Assembly (NCBI GenBank): GCA_020639095.1
Contig: JACKHH010000020.1
Span: 1 to 64,000, forward strand
Source: Phycisphaerales bacterium
Lineage (GTDB): Bacteria > Planctomycetota > Phycisphaerae > UBA1845
DNA: 64,000 nt
Reading direction: 5' to 3'
Shown here piece by piece: positions 54,934 to 63,434 of this stretch. The position numbers and the translations under genes were made by a program. Numbering within the stretch: position 1 is the stretch's first letter; each line of letters begins with the position of its first letter. The notes under the pieces are model-generated. The model searched no databases. It saw only the letters and a program-made list of their open reading frames with translations, and was not told where the DNA came from.

Positions 54934-56007
54934 ATGAAGCACAGCATGTTCATTGCCCTCGTCTTTTCATTCGTCGCCGGCCCGGCTGCACTGGCGGATG
55001 ATGCCGCACGCTGGGAAGCGGAGAACCCGGTCAAGCCACTCCCCAAACCGCCGCTCGGTATTGATTCGAGTTTTGACGAACTCAAGGTTCCGCCCACGCC
55101 CGAACGCGTCCGTCTGGGACGCTGGTTGTTCTTCGACAAACGCCTGTCGGCAGACGGCAGTGTTTCGTGCGCCACGTGCCACCGTCCGGAGTACGCATTC
55201 TCGGAACCGACACCGGTGTCGGAAGGCATCAAGGGGCAGAAGGGCACGCGCAAGGCGCCTTCGTTCTTGAATCAGGCGTGGACGATTTATCCCAATTTCT
55301 TCTGGGATGGGCGGGCCGGCTCGCTGGAGGAGCAGGCGCTGGGGCCTATCGAGAACCCGATTGAGATGGGCAATACGCATCACGCGATGATCTCGACGTT
55401 GCAGGGGCTGACGGGCTATCACAAGTATTTTGACGAGGCATTCGGTACGCCGGAAGTCACCAAGGAACGCGTGGCGCAGGCGATCGCCGACTACGAGCGC
55501 ACGCGAATGAGCGGCAACAGTGCGTACGACAAATGGCAGGAAGCGCGCTTCGCCGATGACTACAAGCCCACCGACGAAACGAAGCTGATCGAGAAGGGCT
55601 TCGAGCTTTTCAACGGCAAAGCGCAGTGCAACCAATGCCACCTCGGCCAGAACTTCACCGATAGCCTTTTCCACAATCTGGGGATTGGTTGGAACGCCGA
55701 GAAGAACGAGCTGGCGGACATTGGCCGGTTCAAGATCAGCAACAAGGAGGAGGACAAGGGCGCGTTCAAGACGCCCGGATTGCGTGACGTGTCGAAGCAC
55801 GCGCCGTACATGCACGATGGCTCGGTCAAGACGTTGCGCGAGACGGTCGAGCACTACAACAAGGGGGGCAACGCCAACCCGTGGCTGTCGCCGAAGATCA
55901 AGAAGCTCGAGCTGACCGATGACGAGATCGACGCGATCGTCGCGTTCATGAAGTCGCTGGACGGCGAGGGGTACATGGACCGCGCCCCCGAGCACTACCC
56001 GGAGTAG
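54934..56007 (+). CDS. Di-haem cytochrome c peroxidase (MauG/CcpA family)
   Basis: 357 residues from the ATG at 54934 with AGGAG upstream. Signal peptide FIALVFSFVAGPAALA. Two haem c sites: CATCH (about residue 80) and CNQCH (about 231), plus the family pattern RLGRWLFFDKRLSADGSVSCATCH, a PSFLNQAW and a FWDGRAGSLEEQA motif. It works in the periplasm, reducing H2O2 with electrons from cytochrome c, or oxidising another protein in MauG style. Its C-terminal FKTPGLRDVSKHAPYMHDGS is typical. Confidence 0.94.
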   Translation: MKHSMFIALVFSFVAGPAALADDAARWEAENPVKPLPKPPLGIDSSFDELKVPPTPERVRLGRWLFFDKRLSADGSVSCATCHRPEYAFSEPTPVSEGIKGQKGTRKAPSFLNQAWTIYPNFFWDGRAGSLEEQALGPIENPIEMGNTHHAMISTLQGLTGYHKYFDEAFGTPEVTKERVAQAIADYERTRMSGNSAYDKWQEARFADDYKPTDETKLIEKGFELFNGKAQCNQCHLGQNFTDSLFHNLGIGWNAEKNELADIGRFKISNKEEDKGAFKTPGLRDVSKHAPYMHDGSVKTLRETVEHYNKGGNANPWLSPKIKKLELTDDEIDAIVAFMKSLDGEGYMDRAPEHYPE

Positions 56008-56034
56008 CGGCGGGGCGGCGGTAAACTGCGACAG

Positions 56035-56082
56035 CTAGTATCCGATAAGTCGCGCCCACTAGTATCCGATAAGTCGCGCCCA
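56035..56082 (+). repeat. Perfect 24-base tandem duplication
   Basis: The unit starts CTAGTATCCGATAAGTCGCG and ends CCCA; two identical copies (56035-56058, 56059-56082). Located between the peroxidase gene and tRNA-Asn, with no further copies. Confidence 0.9.
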
Positions 56083-56391
56083 CGATCGCTGTACGACCGA
56101 GGGCGGTGGCCGGTTGATGTCGAGCCGCGGACAGCGTGAGCGGCTGAGCAGGTGCGATCCGTTTCGCCAGCGACGCCGAGGCGAGCGAACGCAAGTGAAC
56201 AGGGTGCAGGCCATGCTCGGCGCTCGCGACATGCACCGAGATAGCCGATGAGCGGTCAGGGCGGTTGGCGTACGCCGGGCGGGTGAAGTCGAGGCCCTTG
56301 ACTTGCGATGCAGGGCTGGTATTAAATGCAGGACTGCCCAGCCGCACGGGGTTGCGACCCAGCGATCGCGGCGTGCGGCAGGACATCTTAA

Positions 56392-56463
56392 TCCCCGATA
56401 GCTCAATGGTAGAGCGAGCGGCTGTTAACCGCTAGGTTCAAGGTTCGAGTCCTTGTCGGGGAG
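56392..56463 (+). tRNA. tRNA-Asn (anticodon GTT)
   Basis: A full cloverleaf: acceptor TCCCCGA/TCGGGGA, D-arm AGCTC...GAGC, anticodon arm AGCGG-CTGTTAA-CCGCT with GTT at 56424-56426, T-arm with GGTTCGAGTCC, discriminator G. 72 bases, CCA not encoded. A hairpin terminator follows directly. Confidence 0.95.
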
Positions 56464-56468
56464 ATCGA

Positions 56469-56499
56469 GGCCCGTGGCAATCCGCCGCGGGCCTTCTTC
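56469..56499 (+). terminator. Terminator after tRNA-Asn
   Basis: GGCCCGTGGC, loop AATCC, GCCGCGGGCC (10-base stem with one G-T), then TTCTTCG. It begins six bases past the tRNA. Confidence 0.75.
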
Positions 56500-56809
56500 G
56501 TGCGCGAGCGCGGTGCGACAAACGGCGTGACGTAACGCGAGTTGTGGCCGTGGGTTGCGCGCGGTGCCGACCACTCTCGCGCCCGACCGTTAACCATTCG
56601 GCCTGCGTGCAGCGACCTAGTTGGGCGGAACTCTCCGACTCTCTCCCGCTCTTACCCGTTCCAGTTAACGCGAGGGTTGCATAGAAATCTGGTTCTACAC
56701 TTTTCGATACCGGACTCTACCGAATCTTCCGCCGTGCCAAGTCGTATGCGCCGAGAACACGACATCGTCTTCATCACGTCGATCAATAGCGACAACTTGG
56801 AAATCACCG
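56500..56809. other. Gene-free stretch after tRNA-Asn
   Basis: 310 bases up to the 3' end of the HAF-repeat gene. A frame of 110 codons crosses it but has unconvincing composition. More AT-rich after 56680. No tRNA fragment or direct repeat of the tRNA 3' end was seen. Confidence 0.5.
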
Positions 56810-57982
56810 TTATGCACGATCAACTCGCCTGCGAGATCTGCCGCGAGTCTGCGAGAGAATTATGCTGCAAATAAGCATGACACCACAGTGAGGCTCCGGG
56901 ATGTGAGCGATCCACGCCTCGTTTTCGCCAAGCGGGTTGTAGCCCCAGCCGACAATTGTGCGTCCGTCTGCAGAGAGACCCCTTGCCTCGGAGAGGATCC
57001 AGCCAGTCAAGTCGACGTTGTATTCGTTGGATAGCACATCTGCCAATCGTCTCATTCCGGTTGTTGGCTGCCAAATCGTGGCTTCCCAACCGATCGGCAT
57101 CAGGCTTGCACCAACTATTACCCCTCCGTCCTCGCTTACGTCGTATGCTCGGCCCCATGACTCGTCAGGCAGTTGCCCGAGCTCGACCATGCCGGTGGCC
57201 TCAGTCCATCTAAAAGCACGAGCAGTATCGTCGTAGCCGCTATATCCGACGATGATACCGCCGTCCGCAGAAACATCCCATGCTACGCTAAAGTTGCTGC
57301 CGTCCGGAAGATGACCGAGCCCAACCATACCGCCGTCAGCTGTCCATCGAAAGGCCTCGCCGTTCTCAGGTGGTGTACCGCTGTATCCGACTACCACGGA
57401 TCCATCCGCGGAAACTCCGTGTGCTTCACTCCAATTTTCGTGGAGCGTACCCAGCCCGACCAAACCGGATGACTCAGTCCAGCGAAAAGCCTCATGACCC
57501 GTACCCACGCTAGAACCGAATCCAACGACGACGGATCCGTCTGCACTTGTTGCATATGCTGCGCTGTGATCACCTCCGCCATCAAAATCGCCCAGACCGA
57601 TCATGCCCTGTGCTTCGGTCAACCGAAATGCCTCGAAGCTCGTCGTTTGCTTGCCCCACCCGACGACAACATCGCCATTGGCCGAAGTCCCCATACCGAA
57701 GCTGTGGAAATCGCCGCCAGGCAAATCGCCGAGCCCCGCCATGCCGTCGATCGCACTCCAACGAAAAGCCTCATTGCCTACCGTTGATGTGCTTTCTCCG
57801 ACAACAGTTAATCCATCAGCGGACACACCGTACGCACGGCTCCAACTGACACCACCCGTCAGGTCGCCCAACGGTTGAAAGTGCGGTGAGGTTTGAGCCC
57901 CGGATGCTGACGGCGTTGCTGCAAGTAGCAAGAGACACGTGGCACACCAGGAGTTGCAAAGGGTATCAGAAAACGTGCGCAT
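56810..57982 (-). CDS. HAF-repeat exported protein with degenerate PEP-CTERM end
   Basis: 390 residues; GGAGG precedes the ATG. Signal peptide (SWCATCLLLLAATPSASGA). Seven or so repeats of about 40-50 residues follow: A-x-x-V-S-A-D-G-x-x-V-V-G ... E-A-F-R-W-T ... G-M-V-x-L-G-x-L (for example GVSADGSVVVGYSG, EAFRWTADGGMVGLG). This is the HAF (extracellular repeat) family, thought to form a beta-propeller. The end IPEPHCGVMLICSIILSQTRGRSRRR fits PEP-CTERM spacing, with a weaker helix than other examples here. The gene is more AT-rich than its neighbours. Confidence 0.88.
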   Translation of the reverse strand: MRTFSDTLCNSWCATCLLLLAATPSASGAQTSPHFQPLGDLTGGVSWSRAYGVSADGLTVVGESTSTVGNEAFRWSAIDGMAGLGDLPGGDFHSFGMGTSANGDVVVGWGKQTTSFEAFRLTEAQGMIGLGDFDGGGDHSAAYATSADGSVVVGFGSSVGTGHEAFRWTESSGLVGLGTLHENWSEAHGVSADGSVVVGYSGTPPENGEAFRWTADGGMVGLGHLPDGSNFSVAWDVSADGGIIVGYSGYDDTARAFRWTEATGMVELGQLPDESWGRAYDVSEDGGVIVGASLMPIGWEATIWQPTTGMRRLADVLSNEYNVDLTGWILSEARGLSADGRTIVGWGYNPLGENEAWIAHIPEPHCGVMLICSIILSQTRGRSRRRVDRA

Positions 57983-58149
57983 GCTAGCCTCCGTTCTTGA
58001 GGTAAATGCTAGAAGTCGCTGACTATGACTGTAACAATTTCAACATCGCCGCTCAAGAATTCCGCAGACTCTACGCTACGCTGAACCGCGACATTTTCGA
58101 TACCCATGCAGATGTAGTCGTGCGGAAACGCCGTTCGGAGGGAGTCTGC

Positions 58150-58347
58150 ATGGGTACTGCGTTAACTGATCTGCCTGCCAGCGATATATCGCCGGGCCAG
58201 CGCCGTGACGCAATAATCGCCCTCCTTTCCGTCGGGCTTGAGCGGTTTGTCGCCGCCCGGACCACCGATCCGCAAGAACTCTCCGAATCTGGCGAAAACG
58301 GCCTTGAACTCTCCGTCGAAACGAGGCTGAGTGTCGCTCGTGGTTAA
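58150..58347 (+). CDS. Short protein heading the recombinase module
   Basis: 65 residues from the ATG at 58150, which has a doubled GGAG (58137-58144). The core DISPGQRRDAIIALLSVGLERF is helical and looks conserved-type; the rest is polar. The same frame is open upstream to 58006, but no start there has a ribosome-binding site. It stands 24 bases before the DUF2924 gene. No known domain; probably a small accessory or regulatory protein of the recombinase system. Confidence 0.65.
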   Translation: MGTALTDLPASDISPGQRRDAIIALLSVGLERFVAARTTDPQELSESGENGLELSVETRLSVARG

Positions 58348-58371
58348 CACCACGAGAAAGGAGAGTCGCCC

Positions 58372-58890
58372 ATGACGGAAAACACCAGGAAAGAGATCGC
58401 AGCGCTGCAGAAAATGACCGTGCCCGAACTGCGGCAACGGCACATCGAGCTGTTCGGCGAGCCCAACCGCTCGGGTAATCGCCAGTACCTGTTTCGCCGC
58501 ATTGCGTGGCGGCTGCAGGCGCAAGCGGAAGGCGGACTGTCTGAACGCGCGAAACGGCGTGCGCGCGAACTGGCCCGTGACGCCGACATTCGCATGATGC
58601 CACCGCGTGAAACGCACATGCCTGCGGCGCCTCGCGGATTGCCAACCGCCACGGCAAAACTCGCGACATCGCGAGATCCGCGGCTACCGGCGCCGGGTAC
58701 CGTTCTCACCCGCGTGTTCCGAGGTCTGGAGCATCATGTTACGGTCCTGCCCAACGGCTTTGAGTACGACGGCGAGTTGTATCGCTCACTCACCGCGATC
58801 GCACGCACAATCACCGGCTCGCACTGGAACGGATTCCACTTCTTCGGCCTCGCCCGCAGTCCTCGCAAGGACAAGGAGGACGCGGCATGA
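58372..58890 (+). CDS. DUF2924 protein
   Basis: 172 residues with AAGGAG upstream. The DUF2924 pattern is clear: IAALQKMTVPELRQRHIELFGEP and NRQYLFRRIAWRLQAQAEGGLSERA in the N-terminal half, and a C-terminal YDGELYRSLTAIARTITGSHWNGFHFFGL part resembling a DNA-binding SHOCT/RAMA-like segment. DUF2924 genes commonly lie beside serine recombinases in phages and mobile elements. Its stop overlaps the recombinase start by four bases, so the two are coupled. It may be a DNA-binding cofactor of recombination. Confidence 0.92.
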   Translation: MTENTRKEIAALQKMTVPELRQRHIELFGEPNRSGNRQYLFRRIAWRLQAQAEGGLSERAKRRARELARDADIRMMPPRETHMPAAPRGLPTATAKLATSRDPRLPAPGTVLTRVFRGLEHHVTVLPNGFEYDGELYRSLTAIARTITGSHWNGFHFFGLARSPRKDKEDAA

Positions 58891-60440
58891 CCCGGCGCGT
58901 ACGAAACAACGGCAAGACGAAGGAACAACCGGAGGTGCGCTGCGCCGTGTACACGCGCAAGAGCACCGAAGAGGGACTCGAGCAGGAATACAACACGCTC
59001 GACGCGCAGCGCGATAGTGCCGAGGCGTACGTTTCCAGTCAGAAACGCGAAGGTTGGGTGTGCCACCCGGATCATTATGACGACGGCGGGTTCACCGGCG
59101 GGAACATGGAGCGCCCGGCGCTAAAGCGTCTGCTCGCCGACATCGAATCCGGGAAGGTCAACTGCGTGGTGGTCTACAAGGTCGATCGGCTCAGCCGGTC
59201 GCTTATGGACTTCGCGCGCATCATGGAGGTCTTCGACCGGCACGGCGTGTCGTTCGTGTCCGTCACGCAGCATTTCAACACGGCGACGTCGATGGGTCGA
59301 TTGATCCTCAACGTCCTGCTGTCGTTTGCCCAATTCGAGCGCGAACTCAACAGCGAACGCACGCGCGACAAGATCGCTGCGGCACGTCGCAAAGGCAAGT
59401 GGTCCGGCGGTACGCCGATCCTGGGCTTCGACATCGTGCGGTCGCCCGGGAATTCCAAGCTCGTCGTGAACCCAGGCGAAGCCGAACAGGTGCGGCACAT
59501 CTTCGAAACGTACGCCGAGTGCAAGTCAATGACGCAGACGATTCGTCGGCTCGACGCGCTCGGGTGGCGCACGAAATCATGGACGACTAGCAAGGGCAAA
59601 AAGCGCGGCGGGCGCCCCTTCGACAAGGGCGTCATCTACCACATGCTGACCAACGTGCTCTACATCGGGAAGGTGCGGTACAAGGACCAGGTGTTCGAGG
59701 GCGAGCACGACGCGATCATCGACGAGGCGCTCTTCCGGCGAGTCGGATCGCAGTTACAGGTCAACGGGCGAACCGGTGGTGCCCAAATTCGCAACAAGTA
59801 CGGCGCCCTGCTCAAGGGTCTCGTGCGCTGCAAGGCGTGCGGTTGCGCCATGTCGCACCACTTCTGCACGTCCGACGGCAAGCGCTACCGCTACTACGTG
59901 TGCGTGAGGGCCCAGAAGCGGGGCCGGGCGACGTGTCCTGCGCCATCACTGCCCGCAGGCGAGTTGGAGCGGTTCGTGGTTGACCAGATTCGAATGCTGG
60001 CCCAGGACGACGAAGTCATCGCCGAACTGGTCGCGCGTTCACAGGGCACCGCCGAGTCGGAGATCGATCGCCTGAAGACCGAGCGGAGGGGCTCGGCCAA
60101 GCAAGCCCGACAACTCACCGGGGCGATCAAGAAGGCATCGACTGCGGCGCCTGCCAAACTGGCCGATCTCCGCGACCGGTTGGGGGAAGCCGAACGCCAG
60201 GTCACGAAAATCGATGACGCGATTGACCGAGCCAAACGCCGCCTTCTCGACCAGGACGAGATGGTCGGAGCCGTCGAGGCGTTCGATCCCATCTGGGAAC
60301 GCCTCAACCCCTCCGAGCAAGCGAAACTGGTGAAACTGCTCGTCCGGCAAGTTGAATTTGACGCGGCGACCGAGACCGCGACTGTGACTTTTCACACAAC
60401 CGGGATTCAATCCCTTGCAGCAGAACAGCTTGTAGCATGA
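58887..60440 (+). CDS. Large serine recombinase
   Basis: 517 residues. Resolvase N-terminal catalytic domain at about 17-160 (AVYTRKSTEEGLEQEYNTLDAQR with the nucleophile Ser in RKST, VVYKVDRLSRSLMDFA, ERTRDKI), recombinase domain at about 185-290, a zinc ribbon (CKACGCAMSHHFC...YYVCVRA...CPAP) at about 312-355 and a coiled coil at about 385-450. It cuts and rejoins DNA at att sites via a covalent 5'-phosphoserine, serving to integrate or excise an element. Its ATG overlaps the DUF2924 stop, and its stop overlaps the HTH gene start. The attachment sites are not visible. Confidence 0.95.
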   Translation: MTRRVRNNGKTKEQPEVRCAVYTRKSTEEGLEQEYNTLDAQRDSAEAYVSSQKREGWVCHPDHYDDGGFTGGNMERPALKRLLADIESGKVNCVVVYKVDRLSRSLMDFARIMEVFDRHGVSFVSVTQHFNTATSMGRLILNVLLSFAQFERELNSERTRDKIAAARRKGKWSGGTPILGFDIVRSPGNSKLVVNPGEAEQVRHIFETYAECKSMTQTIRRLDALGWRTKSWTTSKGKKRGGRPFDKGVIYHMLTNVLYIGKVRYKDQVFEGEHDAIIDEALFRRVGSQLQVNGRTGGAQIRNKYGALLKGLVRCKACGCAMSHHFCTSDGKRYRYYVCVRAQKRGRATCPAPSLPAGELERFVVDQIRMLAQDDEVIAELVARSQGTAESEIDRLKTERRGSAKQARQLTGAIKKASTAAPAKLADLRDRLGEAERQVTKIDDAIDRAKRRLLDQDEMVGAVEAFDPIWERLNPSEQAKLVKLLVRQVEFDAATETATVTFHTTGIQSLAAEQLVA

Positions 60441-60859
60441 GTGACGAAGATATCACAATCCAACGGTCGTTTCATTTCGTCGTGCGCAAACGCGGGCGGC
60501 GGGAGATCAAGCCCGGGCCGAAGCCGGTTCCGCCGAAGTCTAACTCAGGCACCGTCCCGCGGATCTCACGGCTGATGGCGCTCGCAATCAAGTTCGATGG
60601 CCTGATTCGTAGCGGCGCCATCACCGACCAAGCCGAGTTGGCGAACCTCGCACATGTCACCCGGGCGCGCGTCACCCAAATTATGAACCTGTTGCACCTC
60701 GCGCCAGACATTCAGGAGGCGATCCTCTTTCTGCCCAAAACCACCAAGGGCCGCGATCCCATCCGCGAAGCACACGTCCGCCCGATCGCAGCGGAGGCAT
60801 GCTGGGACCAGCAACGGCAGGCATGGCACATGCTCGAAGCTCACACCATTGTTGGGTAA
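60437..60859 (+). CDS. ParB/KorB-like HTH protein of the recombinase operon
   Basis: 140 residues. After a basic N-terminal tail (RKRGRREIKPGPKPVPP), a helix-turn-helix at about 65-95: ITDQAELANLAHVTRARVTQIMNLLHLAPDIQEAIL, similar to the ParB-type HTH. The C-terminus is helical. Its ATG overlaps the recombinase stop by four bases, giving an unbroken cotranslated series from DUF2924 onward. It likely regulates the module or directs the recombinase. Confidence 0.85.
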   Translation: MSDEDITIQRSFHFVVRKRGRREIKPGPKPVPPKSNSGTVPRISRLMALAIKFDGLIRSGAITDQAELANLAHVTRARVTQIMNLLHLAPDIQEAILFLPKTTKGRDPIREAHVRPIAAEACWDQQRQAWHMLEAHTIVG

Positions 60860-61013
60860 TAGTCCGGCTTGGATGCGCAGATTCACTTCTACCCAAACCA
60901 CTCATCTTAGCCAACTCTGGGTATTCTTGGTATAATTGGTCAGACAATGCAGGCTTGTGCAGATTACGGCGGGCTACGGAAGGGGATTGCCGCCATTGCA
61001 GGGAGGCGTACCC

Positions 61014-63197
61014 ATGGCAAGCGGAAGACTTAGGCGTCTTGTAAAGCTCGATATTCTCCGGCAGATCAACCCCACCTATCTCATTCAATTGCTCTCGCGG
61101 TTCGGCGACTATTTCAATAAACAGGGATGCGCGCTGCCCACAACGCCAGACGACCTTGAGCACGAACAACTCATCCCCGCATTGGCCTCCGCGAACAAAC
61201 ATGCACCGCCCGAACTATTCGATGCCCTCGAGATGATTGACCACCTAGCGACACCTACGGGTATGGATGTGTTGCGACCGGTGATTACCGATGCCGCCTT
61301 CCGAGCTGAAATGCAGGGACTATTCACGCCCGCCGACATCGCGGTCCGTGCATGGCTGAGAGACCCATCGCTGCTACAGCGCGCGTATGCGTCTCAACTC
61401 AGTATCAGGCGGCGGTCGCATAAGTTCTTCATTGCCGAGAAAGACGCCGTGCTCAGTCCAGATCCATTGTCTGATTCCACCATCGTGGAACTCGAGACAC
61501 TGCTGGAAAAGAGATTCACACCAATCGGCCGTGAAGGAGATGTTAAGGTCTATGTATTCGGAGACAGCGAGGCGGTTCGCTATGTCGTGCAACGTGGCGG
61601 CATCTTCGTCCGCAAAGGCGCGATTAGAGATCACAAACCATCCAACATCGGCTACCAGCCATTGGAATTCGATGTTGTCGCATACGATGCAGTCCACCGT
61701 GAACTGGCAGTCAAGTGTCAGCCAATCATGGAACAGACCGTGCTACGCGAGGTGTTTGCGACGGTACTAGCAGGATATCCTGATGCGTTCTCACGGGCGG
61801 CCATGATTGATCTTCAGCCACTTCTTCACAATGGGCCGGAAACAGTTTGGTGTCGAGATGTTGCGGGTATTCGCTCGATCAAGCTACGCGGTACGGCCAC
61901 GCTACTGGATCGTGAACTGAATTATATTCGCAAGGACAACGCCGCAGACCTATATGAAGTCTGGAAAGACCGGCGAAACCGCCCACCAACGCGCGGGTTA
62001 GTCCTCGAGTCAAAGCTTGAATTCGAATTCGAAGATACTTCTATTCCTCGCGCAGTCGAACTGAAGCGTGGTGCGCAAATCACATTGACTCGCGACGAGG
62101 ACGGCGACCTTGTTTGCGAGTGGGTACGGCGACGAGGCCTCTTTCGAGCCGCTGACGAACAGCCTCTTCAATCTCGGAGCTTTTGGGAGTGGATGGAAAG
62201 ACCCGAGGAGGGTCTCGCAACGACTGCGCGATGGCAGGCGAGGATCGGACGGCCTTTCGAATCACTGAATCGATTTTTCCCGTTCGCTAGTACGACGGCA
62301 GCATTCGTGCGTTTGTATGGCGAAACTGCGGATTGCGATGTTCGAACAGATGTTGACGGCGCCCTTCTCGCAGTGAACCCCGTGACTCTGACGTCGACAG
62401 AGGTCGATGCCGATCAAGTAGCATTACGGCGCATGTGTATCGATACACTATGCAGAGAATTAGCCAGTGCGATGGCCCTGAGTGGAGAGACCAGCGCGAT
62501 TAAGGAAATCTCAGGTGCTTGGTGGCTTGGAGAGTACGTTCCCATTCAGGGCACACGATTCCCAGTGTACTTGGTCGCGGCCGCCGATGCCGAATCGCTC
62601 ATTGGCATCTGCTTGGCAGTAGGTGGGCATGCCCAGGGCCCATTTATCCTGATCACGCCCACGCGGTCCTATGCCACACCCACGATAGTCAACCGGCTCG
62701 GTTCCGGAGGAAGTGGCTGGCTTGCGTTATCTGAATGCGCCGAGTTTACTCAGGATGGCAAGTTCAGTTTAAAGGCGTCCCCCCGAGCACTTCTCAGATC
62801 ATACCTTTCGATTAACGCACCTGAACTTTTCGGCGCACCTGAGGGGCCTCGATTTCCGACGCCACCTGGCTCGACGTGGGGTGACGTGAGGATCCGATTC
62901 CGAGATGGGTTCACGATCTCCGTCGCGGTCAAAGATGTTTCTGCGATGTATACGTGTGAAGAAGTCGGAATGGCCAAAAAAAGGTCAAAGCAGCCAACTG
63001 TGCAATGGGATCTGCTTGAGGCGTTTAGCAAGGAGCACGGGACGTTGAATTGGGATAGCAAATTCGCAACGCGATACAATCAAAAGCGATCCGAGCGGTT
63101 GGCCAAGCAACTGATATCATTCTTTGGGATCAATGATGATCCATTCGAGAATATCGATGGCGGGTGGCGTACTAGATTCTGCATTGAGCCCGATTAG
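61014..63197 (+). CDS. Large orphan protein next to the recombinase module
   Basis: 728 residues from the ATG at 61014 (GGAGG, seven bases of spacing). The N-terminal 110 residues are helical (LDILRQINPTYLIQLLSRFGDYF). A middle region of mixed alpha/beta follows, and there is a winged-helix-like C-terminus at about 670-728 with W-D-L-L-x-x-F ... L-I-S-F-F-G-I-N-D-D-P-F ... G-W-R-T-R-F. No catalytic motif is recognised and there is no signal peptide or membrane helix, so it is cytoplasmic. Codon and base use are visibly more AT-rich than the neighbours, which suggests acquisition. It could be a defence, regulatory or element-maintenance gene; none is proven. Confidence 0.8.
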   Translation: MASGRLRRLVKLDILRQINPTYLIQLLSRFGDYFNKQGCALPTTPDDLEHEQLIPALASANKHAPPELFDALEMIDHLATPTGMDVLRPVITDAAFRAEMQGLFTPADIAVRAWLRDPSLLQRAYASQLSIRRRSHKFFIAEKDAVLSPDPLSDSTIVELETLLEKRFTPIGREGDVKVYVFGDSEAVRYVVQRGGIFVRKGAIRDHKPSNIGYQPLEFDVVAYDAVHRELAVKCQPIMEQTVLREVFATVLAGYPDAFSRAAMIDLQPLLHNGPETVWCRDVAGIRSIKLRGTATLLDRELNYIRKDNAADLYEVWKDRRNRPPTRGLVLESKLEFEFEDTSIPRAVELKRGAQITLTRDEDGDLVCEWVRRRGLFRAADEQPLQSRSFWEWMERPEEGLATTARWQARIGRPFESLNRFFPFASTTAAFVRLYGETADCDVRTDVDGALLAVNPVTLTSTEVDADQVALRRMCIDTLCRELASAMALSGETSAIKEISGAWWLGEYVPIQGTRFPVYLVAAADAESLIGICLAVGGHAQGPFILITPTRSYATPTIVNRLGSGGSGWLALSECAEFTQDGKFSLKASPRALLRSYLSINAPELFGAPEGPRFPTPPGSTWGDVRIRFRDGFTISVAVKDVSAMYTCEEVGMAKKRSKQPTVQWDLLEAFSKEHGTLNWDSKFATRYNQKRSERLAKQLISFFGINDDPFENIDGGWRTRFCIEPD

Positions 63198-63434
63198 ACA
63201 TCTCGACATGTCGATTCACTGAATCCCGATTTCCCGGTTATTTCTGCAATTGCAAGTCCCTTCATGACATCGGTTTACGTGCGCGCACGCTTCGTACACA
63301 CGGTCCCAAATCGACATGTCGGCAGTTCTGGGCGACAGGCCGGCGCCCGAATCAACTGAAGCCCTGCGGGGAGCACTCCCCGCCGGACCTGTCGCTCCCC
63401 CAGGGCCTTTCGGCCCATGGCCAGAAGGTCCGGC

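Noticed and set aside
56035..56082. Possible CRISPR array
   Set aside because: Only two adjacent copies without spacers and no cas genes; it is a tandem duplication.
56392..56463. tRNA-Asn as attachment site of the serine-recombinase element
   Set aside because: No repeated tRNA 3' end is visible on the right side, and large serine recombinases rarely use tRNA genes.
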